64,000 nt of DNA. Source: Caballeronia sp. Lep1P3. Its GTDB lineage: Bacteria; Pseudomonadota; Gammaproteobacteria; Burkholderiales; Burkholderiaceae. Under the pieces are notes generated by a model. The model had not been told where the DNA came from and made no database searches. It was given only the letters and a program-made list of their open reading frames with translations. Below are positions 35,744-43,855 of this stretch, in pieces. The position numbers and the translations under genes are program-made. How positions within the stretch are numbered: position 1 is the stretch's first letter; the number at the start of each line of letters is the position of its first letter. The stretch covers positions 1,488,001 through 1,552,000 of the forward strand of contig NZ_CP084265.1 in assembly GCF_022879595.1 (NCBI RefSeq), given 5' to 3'.

Positions 35744-37093
35744 ATGGACAGGGCATCGAACAGGGCATCGCTGGAAGACAAGCTGTGGGTCGCGAGCTTC
35801 CTCGCCGCAGTGGGAAGCGACGTGCTCTCGGGCGTCGTGCGTTACTACACGTCGATGATCGGCGTGCCGCAAGCCGCCTATCTCCCGAAGGTGCTGATGC
35901 TCGCGTGGGTGCTGCTTGCGCTGACGCGGCGTCCGCGTGCGAGCCACGCGCTCATTGCGCTCTACTTGCTCGCCGAGTCGTTCGTATCGCTGTCGCACGG
36001 CGTGGTGCCGCAGGCCGTCGCGTTCTGGATGTGGACCGTCACGCCGATGCTCTTCGCGCTCACCGCGACCCCGCACGCACTCGCGCTTCTGAACGGACGC
36101 GCGGCGACCGCGGGCTTCGTCGCGCTCGCGGCGCTCTGCGGTATCGGCATTCTCGCGAACAGCATGATGACGCTGCCGTGGGTCGGCGCAAGCGTGTCGG
36201 TCGGCGGGCATAACGTGCGGGTCGCGGTGTCGTCGTATGTGGGCATCGCTTCGCGGCTCTCCGGCTTCGGGCGCGACAGCGCATCGACCGGTCTCATGGC
36301 GGGTCTCCTGACGACGTGGCTGCTCACCCGCACCGACAGGCGCTGGTTGCAGTGCGCGCTGCTCGCGGCGGCAGGCGCGGCGATCCACGCCACCACCAAC
36401 AAGACGGCGCCCGTCGCGCTCGCGCTCGTGGTCGTCGCGCACTGCCTCTTTTCCACGATGACGATGAAACGCGCATGCCTTTGGACGACCGCTTTCGCCA
36501 TTGGCTTTCCGCTCGCTTCGTTCATCGCGGCATCCGCGTTCAATCTTTCCGGCACCGGCTACATGACGCTCGCGTCGTTCCAGGACCGTATGTTCAACAC
36601 CTGGCCGATCCTGATGGAAGGACTGCTGAAGAATGGCCGCATCTGGCTCGGGCTCGGGCCGGGCGGGTTCGGGTCCGCATCCACGTATTACGAGAACGCG
36701 TTCGGCTTCAACGTCGCGTATGCGGACAACACCCTGCTTTACGCGCTCGCGAGCTTCGGCGTGTTCGGCGCGGTGGCGCTCGTCGGCTTCTTCGTGCGTC
36801 TCATGTTGAAGGCGCAGCCCGAAGACCGGCCGTCCTGGGCGATGATGCTTTATCTGCTTTTCGGCTGCGCGACGACCGATATCTGCGAGTCGATCGGCTG
36901 CCTGCTGTTCCTCGGCGTCACCATCGCGTATCTGCGTCAGGGCGCGCTCTCGATGGAGCCTGCGCCGTGGCGCATGCCGATGCGCTTCGCGCCGGCTGGC
37001 TGGCGGCCGCGCATGCCTGCGGCGCATGGGCTGTCGGCCGTTCACCACGACGCGATGCTCGAAGCGCCGCATGACGCGCTCGGGAGACTCTGA
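35744..37093 (+). CDS. O-antigen ligase/Wzy-type polysaccharide polymerase-like membrane protein
   Basis: About 449 residues with ten to twelve membrane helices and a large loop before the last helices (LGLGPGGFGSASTYYENAFGFNVAYADNTLLYALASFGVFG). This loop resembles the Wzy_C/O-antigen ligase signature with H-N/D-N-x-L-like residues. The start at 35744 (MDRASNRASLEDKLW) was chosen because the preceding 63 in-frame residues are not membrane-like; no strong ribosome binding site supports either. The next gene starts one base after its stop. Confidence 0.75.
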   Translation: MDRASNRASLEDKLWVASFLAAVGSDVLSGVVRYYTSMIGVPQAAYLPKVLMLAWVLLALTRRPRASHALIALYLLAESFVSLSHGVVPQAVAFWMWTVTPMLFALTATPHALALLNGRAATAGFVALAALCGIGILANSMMTLPWVGASVSVGGHNVRVAVSSYVGIASRLSGFGRDSASTGLMAGLLTTWLLTRTDRRWLQCALLAAAGAAIHATTNKTAPVALALVVVAHCLFSTMTMKRACLWTTAFAIGFPLASFIAASAFNLSGTGYMTLASFQDRMFNTWPILMEGLLKNGRIWLGLGPGGFGSASTYYENAFGFNVAYADNTLLYALASFGVFGAVALVGFFVRLMLKAQPEDRPSWAMMLYLLFGCATTDICESIGCLLFLGVTIAYLRQGALSMEPAPWRMPMRFAPAGWRPRMPAAHGLSAVHHDAMLEAPHDALGRL

Positions 37094-37094
37094 C

Positions 37095-38408
37095 ATGATG
37101 CGCTTCCACGACGGCCTCGCGCGGCGCCTCACGGCAGCGGCGCTCCTTGCGATGTGCGCGGCGATGCTGCCCGCATCGGCGACGCCGAATCTCGCGCTCG
37201 ACGGCTCGCCGGCTTCGCTCGAACGCGCCTATGTCGCGCTGCCTGCGTTCGCATCGGCGCGGGCGAACACGGGCGTCGCGATTCATCAGATCGCCGATAG
37301 CAAGCTCCTCGATGCGGTGAAGGACGCGGGCTTCTCCTTCGTGCGCACGGATCTTTTCTGGGAAGCGGTGCAGGCGCCGGATGGCTGGCACTTCGGCGAG
37401 TTCGACGGCCTCGTGAACAGTCTGAAGGCGCGCGGCCTCGGCGCGCTTTTCATTCTCGGCTACAAGCATTACGCGTACAGCCCGGATCAGCCGCCGACTT
37501 CCGCGCCGCAACTGGCCGCGTTTCGCACGTATGCGTATCAGGCCGCCTACCGCTATCGCGATGCGCCGGTGCGCTTCGAAGTCTGGAACGAAGAAGATCA
37601 CAAGGACTACTGGCTCGCGCCGCCATCGCCCGCCGCGTATCGCGCGCTGCTCGAGACGGCCGTGAAAGCGGTGCGCGCGGCGAACCCGGACGTGATCGTC
37701 GCGACCGGTGGCGTACAGCAGGTCGATCGCGACTTCATTCGCGCCGTGGGCGACATCAGCACGACGCAGAACGGGCCGGATGCCGTGAGCGTGCATCCGT
37801 ATCGGCAAGAGGAACCGGAGACCGTCCTCGACGACTATCGCGCGCTGCGTGCCGATCTTTCCACGTATGCGAAGCGCCCGCAGGTGTGGGCGACGGAGTG
37901 GTCGTATCCGAGCGTCGCCTATCGCTATGTGAAGGACATCGGCGACGGCCATTCGCCCGAAGCGCGCGCGCGGCAGGCGAAGTACGCCGTGCGTCTGCTG
38001 CTGATGAACTGGATCGCGCAAGTGGGACTCACGTCTTATTACGACATGCGCGACGACGGCACGGACCCGAAGGAGATGGAACATAACTTCGGTCTGCTCG
38101 ATGCGCAAAACGGCAAGCTGCCCGCATACAACGCGGTGAAGCATCTCTTCGCGTTCACGGCCGATGCCAAGAACGCGCGGTACTTCATCGACGAAGCGGA
38201 CAAGTACATCGTGCTCAAGCTCGACGATGCGCACGCGACGAAGTACGTCGTCTGGTGCTATGGCGCGGGCAATGTCATCAATCTCGATGTGTCGCGCCTG
38301 CCTTCGGGCGCGGTCATCTCCGACCTTTACGGCGCACGGCAAAGCGCTCGCAATCTGTTGGCGGTGACGGAATCGCAGGGGCCGGTGTTCATCACAGTGG
38401 GTTCGTGA
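37095..38408 (+). CDS. PslG/GH39-like secreted glycosidase
   Basis: 437 residues. A signal peptide (RRLTAAALLAMCAAMLPASA) precedes a TIM-barrel domain of clan GH-A. The acid/base Glu is E166 in FEVWNEED and the probable nucleophile is E268 in WATEWSYP; HPYRQEE and SYYDMRDDG lie between and after. PslG-type enzymes trim or release exopolysaccharide during secretion, so this is the best inference. The gene starts one base after the Wzy-like gene stops, so the two are co-translated. Confidence 0.83.
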   Translation: MMRFHDGLARRLTAAALLAMCAAMLPASATPNLALDGSPASLERAYVALPAFASARANTGVAIHQIADSKLLDAVKDAGFSFVRTDLFWEAVQAPDGWHFGEFDGLVNSLKARGLGALFILGYKHYAYSPDQPPTSAPQLAAFRTYAYQAAYRYRDAPVRFEVWNEEDHKDYWLAPPSPAAYRALLETAVKAVRAANPDVIVATGGVQQVDRDFIRAVGDISTTQNGPDAVSVHPYRQEEPETVLDDYRALRADLSTYAKRPQVWATEWSYPSVAYRYVKDIGDGHSPEARARQAKYAVRLLLMNWIAQVGLTSYYDMRDDGTDPKEMEHNFGLLDAQNGKLPAYNAVKHLFAFTADAKNARYFIDEADKYIVLKLDDAHATKYVVWCYGAGNVINLDVSRLPSGAVISDLYGARQSARNLLAVTESQGPVFITVGS

Positions 38409-38516
38409 ACAAGGTAGTAGTACGAATGAGATTCAGGCGGTGCGTGCGAGGGAACGCGCCGTCGCGGCAATGCAATTGACGTCCTTGGTTTTCACCTTCT
38501 TCGTTAGGGATATAAC

Positions 38517-40883
38517 ATGCTTTCATATAACATGCGCCCCGCCATGACGCCAGTTACGCAACGCGGCGACGGGCTGCTCGATCTCTGGCGCAGCGTAGTG
38601 CGTCACAAGACGCTGCTTGGCGCAGTCACCGGTACGTGCTGCGCGGCAGGCGTGGTCTACGTGCTGCTCGCGACGCCGCAATATCGCGCCGAAGCGCTTC
38701 TGCGCGTGCAAAGCAAGGCGGGCACGTCGATCAGCGCGCTGTCCGACGTATCCGGCTCGATGGCCGCCGACGCCTCCGCCAACGACGAGAGCGACGTGCT
38801 CACATCGCGCTCGGTCGTGAGCGCGGCGATCGCGCAGACGGGCGCCGATGTCGTCGTCGAGACGAAGAGCCACTTTCCGCTGATCGGCAGCTATCTCGCG
38901 TCGCGCCATGCAAGCGACAACGAACTCGCGCCCGCGCTGTTCGATCTAGATCAGTATGCGTGGGGCGGCGAGCGCCTGAAGCCGGGCGTCTTCACGGTGC
39001 CGGAAGCGGCGTACAAGGCGAAGTTCCACGTCGTCGCTGGGGAAGCGGGGCGCTGGACGCTCTACGACAAGGACGATCATCAGCTCGCGCAGGGGCGCGT
39101 CGGCGAGACAGTATCGTTCGAGGTGCCGACGGCGGACGGGCAGGCGCCCGGCGAACTGCGCATCGACACGTTGCGCGCCCGCTCGGGCGTCACGTTCGAA
39201 CTGCGCAAGTACTCGCAGCAGATGACTTTCGACAATGTCATCGCGCGGCTGCGCACGTCGATTCCGCCGCGGGAATCGTCGCTGCGCGATCCGTCGCTCA
39301 TCCATCTGAGCTATCAGGCCGAATCGCCGCTGCTCGCACAGGCGATGGTCAACGCGATCATCAAGACGTATCAGGAGCGCGATGTCGAACGCCGCGCCGC
39401 GCAGGCGCAGACGAGCCTCGACTTCCTGAAGAAGCGCCTGCCCGCGCTCAAGCGTGATCTGGAAACCGCCGAGAGCCGCCTCAACGCGTTCCGCACGCAG
39501 ACCGGCACCGTCGACATGGCGCAGCAGAACACGGCGCTCATCACGCGCATGAGCCACCTCGAGGAACAGCAGACGACGCTGCAACTCGCGCTCGATGCCG
39601 CGCAGCATCGCTATCGGCCCGACAACGAGAACTATCAGAGCGCGCTCACGCAACTGAACCAGGTGAAGCACGAGATTGCCGAGGCGTCGAAGATCGCGTC
39701 GAACCTGCCGACCGTGCAACGGCAGTATGTCGAGCTAGCGCGCGATGTCGCCGTGACCACGCAGCTCTATACGAGCGTGCTCACCAATGCGCAGCAGCTC
39801 GAAGTCGCGGCCGCCAGTACGCCGCCGGGCGTCGCGGTGGTGGACTGGGCCGTCGCGCCGGAGAAGCAGTCGTGGCCGCGCGCGTGGATCGTGCTGCTCG
39901 GCTCCATTTTCGGCGGCTTGTTCGTGAGCACGGTGTCGATCTATCTGATTGCGATGAATCGCCGTGAACTTCGGAGTCCGGAAGAAATCGACCAGTTCTC
40001 GCAGTTGCCGCGTCTTGCCGTGATTGCGCGTTCGTCGGCGCAGCTTCGACAGGATGCGCGCGCGCTCACGCATAACGCCGCGCCCGCCAAGCTGCTCGCG
40101 ATGACGAGCCCGACCGATCCGAGCATCGAGGCGCTGCGCTCCTTGCGCAACAGCGTGCGCGCGATGTTGAGCGGCATGCCCGTCGCAATGGGTCATCCGG
40201 GCCTGAGCGGAATGAACCCGCTCAATCCGATGAACGCGATGTCCTTCGGCGGGACGACGAGCGTGATGAATCCCGGCTATATCGCGAACGCGAACCAGCC
40301 GGGCGGCAAGGTGATTCTCTTCACCGGCCCGACGCAGGGTGTCGGCAAGAGCTTCGTGTCGTCGAACTTTGCGCATCTGCTCGCCGAAACGCGCGCGTCC
40401 GTGATCCTGATCGACGCCGACATGCGGCAGGGCCGCCTGCGTCATCTCGTCGATGGCCGCGTGGGTCCGGGGCTCGCGGAAGTGCTGGAAGGCTCGGCCC
40501 GCGTCGATGAAGCGATCGTATCGCTCGGCGACGGCCTCTCGATGATCGACGCGGGCGCCTTCTATCCGGAGAATCCCGCCGAACTGCTCGGCCGGCCCGC
40601 GTTCCAGGACATGCTGACGATGCTTCGCGACATCTACGACTACGTGGTGATCGATTCGCCGCCGGTGCTGCCGGTGAGCGACGCGCTCTCGATCGCGATG
40701 CAGAACTGCGACCTCGTGCTGCTCGTATCGCGCGCGGATCGCACGGGCGCGCGTCAACTGGAAGAAACGTTGCGGCGGCTGGAGAACGTCGGCGCGAAGG
40801 TCGGCGGGCACGTCTTCAACGGCTTTGCGCCGGGCCGCTACGGCGCGCGCGAGGAGTACGGCTTCAAGACGGTTGCGCGCTGA
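38517..40883 (+). CDS. Wzc-type chain-length regulator and tyrosine autokinase
   Basis: 788 residues. The N-terminal Wzz domain (membrane helix about 36-58) is followed by a periplasmic coiled-coil with the GNVR-type segment and a second membrane helix (about 460-480, IVLLGSIFGGLFVSTVSIYLI). The cytoplasmic BY-kinase has Walker A GPTQGVGKSF, Walker A' VILIDADMRQ and Walker B YVVIDSPPVLPVSDAL. A Tyr-containing tail follows (GRYGAREEYGF). Between SLRNSVRAMLSGM and the P-loop lies an extra Met/Asn/Gly-rich stretch of about 40 residues. AGGGA precedes the ATG. Its 3' end overlaps the convergent gene by 20 bp. Confidence 0.92.
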   Translation: MLSYNMRPAMTPVTQRGDGLLDLWRSVVRHKTLLGAVTGTCCAAGVVYVLLATPQYRAEALLRVQSKAGTSISALSDVSGSMAADASANDESDVLTSRSVVSAAIAQTGADVVVETKSHFPLIGSYLASRHASDNELAPALFDLDQYAWGGERLKPGVFTVPEAAYKAKFHVVAGEAGRWTLYDKDDHQLAQGRVGETVSFEVPTADGQAPGELRIDTLRARSGVTFELRKYSQQMTFDNVIARLRTSIPPRESSLRDPSLIHLSYQAESPLLAQAMVNAIIKTYQERDVERRAAQAQTSLDFLKKRLPALKRDLETAESRLNAFRTQTGTVDMAQQNTALITRMSHLEEQQTTLQLALDAAQHRYRPDNENYQSALTQLNQVKHEIAEASKIASNLPTVQRQYVELARDVAVTTQLYTSVLTNAQQLEVAAASTPPGVAVVDWAVAPEKQSWPRAWIVLLGSIFGGLFVSTVSIYLIAMNRRELRSPEEIDQFSQLPRLAVIARSSAQLRQDARALTHNAAPAKLLAMTSPTDPSIEALRSLRNSVRAMLSGMPVAMGHPGLSGMNPLNPMNAMSFGGTTSVMNPGYIANANQPGGKVILFTGPTQGVGKSFVSSNFAHLLAETRASVILIDADMRQGRLRHLVDGRVGPGLAEVLEGSARVDEAIVSLGDGLSMIDAGAFYPENPAELLGRPAFQDMLTMLRDIYDYVVIDSPPVLPVSDALSIAMQNCDLVLLVSRADRTGARQLEETLRRLENVGAKVGGHVFNGFAPGRYGAREEYGFKTVAR

Positions 40884-42279
40884 CGGATAGGGCGCTGGCC
40901 TGGCGAGCGTCGGTGCCGAGCACTCGTTGCAAGGCGCCGACGACTTCGCCCCAGCCGCCCAGCTCGCGCGCCCGCACGAGCCGCATGCCGGGATACCAGG
41001 GCGTCGTCGTGGCTTCGCGTTCGTAACGCCATTCGGCCACCTGGTTCAGGAACATGCAGGTGCGCTTGCCGAGCGCGCCCGCGATATGACTCAGGCCGCC
41101 GTCGTTGCCGACGAACGCATCGAGCCGGTCGATGAGCGCGGCGGCCTCGCTGAAGGACATGTCGGCGTCCACGGTCGTGAAGCGGTTGAGGTCGGCGGAG
41201 CGCGGATCGTTCAGCCAGCGTTGACGTTCGGCGCCGCGCTGCATGATGACCCAGTAGACATCGCTTGCGCTGTCGAGAAGCGGATCGAGTTCCGGCAGGC
41301 ACAGGCTTCGGCCCGCGAAGTTGTTGGCCGACTCGCACGACGACCAGAACACGCCGACGCAGCGCCGGCCGCGCGCGCGATGCCAGATGCGGTCGACGAG
41401 GGCATCGACGCTGGAAGGATCGGCCGGTTCGATATAACGGTGCGACGGCGCATAGCCGAGCACCGGAAAAAGCGACGTGAAGAGACTGAACGGATCGGTC
41501 CACATTTCGCCTTCGCCGGACGGCGAAACGAAGCCAGCGGCGTGCATCGCGCGCGCCATGTCGGCCTGTTCCGACTCCGGCATCGCGACACGAAAGAGGT
41601 CGGCGTCGTAGTCGACGTGCACGCCCATGCCCTGCAGCGCGCCGATGTAGCGCGCCCAGTTCGCGAGGTCGCCGTAGCCCGACGCAACGAGGCGCACCGT
41701 CATGCGGGCGGGCAGGGCGCGCTGGCCCGTCCAGTAGCCCGCACGGTCGATATCGGGATACAGCACGCGCCGCGCGTCGTCGGACGACCAGTACCGATGC
41801 ATCGCCTCGACGCCTTGCGCGATGCCGTCGCGCCGCATCCGGCTGCGCGCCTGATGATGCCCGAGCACATAGGCCGAATGCTCGTCGAGGCCGTCGGGGG
41901 CGAGCTGGAGCACGCGGTCGTCTTCGCCCAGATAGTGCCAGCCGTAGACGCGCCACAGATAGGCCGCGATCGGCGCGGTGGACGGCTTTTGCGCGAAGCT
42001 TTCGATGCCCGCGAGCGCGACTTCGCGCAAGCCGAGGTGCGCGCAGGCGTCGGCGAGACAGTGAATCTGAAACGCGAAGGAATCCGACTGGCGCGTGAGC
42101 ATGAAACAAATGTCGAGCGCCTGTAGAAACTGGCCGGCGCGCAAGTGCGTTACCGCGCGCCAGTGCCAGTGTTCCGCCGAATTGCCGTCCGCGGCGCGGC
42201 GTTCGTCCAGAAAACGGAAGCATTCGTCGAGGTCGCCGGCGTAGAGCTTGGCGTGAAGGTCGTTGTAGTGCTGAATCAT
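40864..42279 (-). CDS. TPR-containing GT9-like glycosyltransferase
   Basis: 471 residues. The first 190 are helical repeats (YNDLHAKLYAGDLDECFRFLDE, AEHWHWRAVTHLRAGQFLQALDICFML), consistent with TPR units. The C-terminal half has the heptosyltransferase-like signature DAFVGNDGGLSHIAGALGKRT followed by TTPWYPGMRLVRA. Similar TPR-GT fusions sit in polysaccharide loci. The ATG at 42277-42279 (MIQHYNDL) was chosen over an upstream TTG; neither has a clear ribosome binding site. It converges on the Wzc gene with overlapping 3' ends. Confidence 0.65.
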   Translation of the reverse strand: MIQHYNDLHAKLYAGDLDECFRFLDERRAADGNSAEHWHWRAVTHLRAGQFLQALDICFMLTRQSDSFAFQIHCLADACAHLGLREVALAGIESFAQKPSTAPIAAYLWRVYGWHYLGEDDRVLQLAPDGLDEHSAYVLGHHQARSRMRRDGIAQGVEAMHRYWSSDDARRVLYPDIDRAGYWTGQRALPARMTVRLVASGYGDLANWARYIGALQGMGVHVDYDADLFRVAMPESEQADMARAMHAAGFVSPSGEGEMWTDPFSLFTSLFPVLGYAPSHRYIEPADPSSVDALVDRIWHRARGRRCVGVFWSSCESANNFAGRSLCLPELDPLLDSASDVYWVIMQRGAERQRWLNDPRSADLNRFTTVDADMSFSEAAALIDRLDAFVGNDGGLSHIAGALGKRTCMFLNQVAEWRYEREATTTPWYPGMRLVRARELGGWGEVVGALQRVLGTDARQASALSVSAQPS

Positions 42280-42484
42280 GCTGTCGGGCGCAGAAAAGGG
42301 TGTCCGCAAGCGGTTTGGCCGAACGCGGCGGAATGAGCACGGGACTATGCACGCCGCGGCGGAAAGTTTCGCTATCTCGATGAATCGTCAAAGAAATTTG
42401 ACGATTCTGTTTCGCCGCTCGAGGCAAGTATAGGTGGCGGGCGGCGTTTCGCCGATAACACGCCGCGACGCAGCGGCGCGCGAA

Positions 42485-42967
42485 TTAGTAAATGACCGAA
42501 TCCGGCAGAATTTGGCGAAAGCGGTCCGCAGCGCGTATCAATTCGGATATTTTCGGCGACACGACCGGGCAATTGCGATTGAAAAGAGATTCGAAGACGT
42601 GAATCAGGTCGGGCATTTCATCGGTTTTGCTCGCGATACCGATTCCCGTTATGGAGGTCATAGCGTCGAGAACCACGGGGTCCGTGACTGTCGTATAGAG
42701 CAATAACGGCAAAGCAGGGAATCGGTTCCTGAATTCGACGAGCGAATCGGTGTTTCCCAAATCGAGGTCTTTCTGAACGAATGCGGGATCGAGAATCAGC
42801 AAATGCGGCGCGCGATGCTCCAGACGGTCGTTTAGCTCGATATTGCACGATGCTAATTCCAGAGAACCCGGTAACACACTGCCGCCGAACAGGATCTTCA
42901 GACCGAATGCGTGCATCGGAGTCGTATCGGCGATAAGCAACTGCTGCGTAAGAGCCTTTCGTTTCAT
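42485..42967 (-). CDS. response regulator receiver-like protein lacking a DNA-binding domain, 160 aa
   Basis: The receiver landmarks are present: D14 (LIADTTPMH), D60 at the phosphoacceptor position (LLILDPAF), T92 (LLYTT) and K114 (ASKTDEM). The acidic pair normally at the N-terminus is reduced to one Asp. The protein stops at DSVIY, just where a LuxR-type helix-turn-helix usually begins, and no such domain is found in other frames downstream. It may be a truncated regulator or a stand-alone receiver. An AT-rich region lies upstream. Confidence 0.65.
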   Translation of the reverse strand: MKRKALTQQLLIADTTPMHAFGLKILFGGSVLPGSLELASCNIELNDRLEHRAPHLLILDPAFVQKDLDLGNTDSLVEFRNRFPALPLLLYTTVTDPVVLDAMTSITGIGIASKTDEMPDLIHVFESLFNRNCPVVSPKISELIRAADRFRQILPDSVIY

Positions 42968-43287
42968 TCTCGTCCCTGATTAAGCGTTAAAAGATGTGCA
43001 GCGCGGTGACGAGGATATCCGATCGATTCAAAGTGCACATCGATATTTTTCGATATTTTGATCGATTAGATATGATTCGTCGGCTTTACAATGACCATGT
43101 TTTGCGGCAAATAATCGGTATAACAGCTTTCGCGCAATGAGCCGGAGCGATTTAATCCTGAATGACAATAAAGCGGCGCATTTTGCTTGCGCTTTTGACA
43201 GCGAATCCGGTGCGGCTTTGAAAGGGCGCGGGATTCAATTGCGATGCGGCGTTTTCCAGCATTCGCACATTGCCCGCGCTTAGGGAA
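42968..43287. promoter_or_regulatory. AT-rich 320-bp region upstream of the receiver-domain gene
   Basis: This stretch is clearly more AT-rich than its surroundings, with TCGATATTTTT/TCGATATTTT direct repeats around 43047-43067 and TTGATCGATTAGATATGATT after them. It is a candidate for H-NS-like or regulator binding and holds the promoter of the receiver gene. No gene was recognised here. Confidence 0.5.
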
Positions 43288-43482
43288 TCAACGCTTCGCG
43301 TCGCGCGCGTCGCTGTCTTCATCGGGCGGCACGCCCGCAGGACTGGGCGGATCGCGCAAATCCGCGCCTTCTTGCGGACGATGCGGCGGATTTTTCGGTT
43401 GCGCCGGTCCGAGGTCGGTCAAGCCATCGGAATCGACAGGATTCTCGGGCGGATTGCCTGAGGCGTTCGAGACTCCAGACAT
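43288..43482 (-). CDS. small Pro/Asp-rich protein, 64 aa
   Basis: MSGVSNASGNPPENPVDSDG followed by LTDLGPAQPKNPPHRPQEGADL and ending PPDEDSDARDAKR. It is low-complexity and probably disordered, with no signal peptide. GAGGAG lies five bases before the ATG, which supports translation. The family is unknown. Confidence 0.6.
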   Translation of the reverse strand: MSGVSNASGNPPENPVDSDGLTDLGPAQPKNPPHRPQEGADLRDPPSPAGVPPDEDSDARDAKR

Positions 43483-43633
43483 AGGTGCTCCTCGTGAGGT
43501 TATCAGCGGGATTGCCGGACGAACGGCAAGCAACGGGTGTTCCGCCGCAGGCATCGTCCGTGCTGAATGTCGTTGCGCTCGCAGCGCATCGTCGGGCGCC
43601 GACGCTTTCTTCACTCACCGATGGGAGTCCACC

Positions 43634-43792
43634 ATGTCGATCCCGCAGAACGAGCCTGGCACCGATGTCGTCGATAACGAAAAGGCGGCGCAGACCGCGC
43701 CCGAGGAAAGTCCGGAGAGCGATTTGCCGCTCACCGAAGCCGACGATGGCAATACGCGCACGCCGGACGAGTCCGGTCAGCAAGGAGGCTGA
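43634..43792 (+). CDS. small acidic protein, 52 aa
   Basis: MSIPQNEPGTDVVDNEKAAQT, then Glu/Asp-rich sequence ending ESGQQGG. It appears disordered; the GGGAGTCC sequence before the ATG is a weak binding site. It lies divergent to the neighbouring small protein and just left of the insertion element, so the element may have cut its transcript. Confidence 0.55.
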   Translation: MSIPQNEPGTDVVDNEKAAQTAPEESPESDLPLTEADDGNTRTPDESGQQGG

Positions 43793-43855
43793 GTCGATGA
43801 CGCGGCTGGCGCGTGTCCGCCAGCCTTCATCCAGCGTTCATTAAGCGCATAACAA

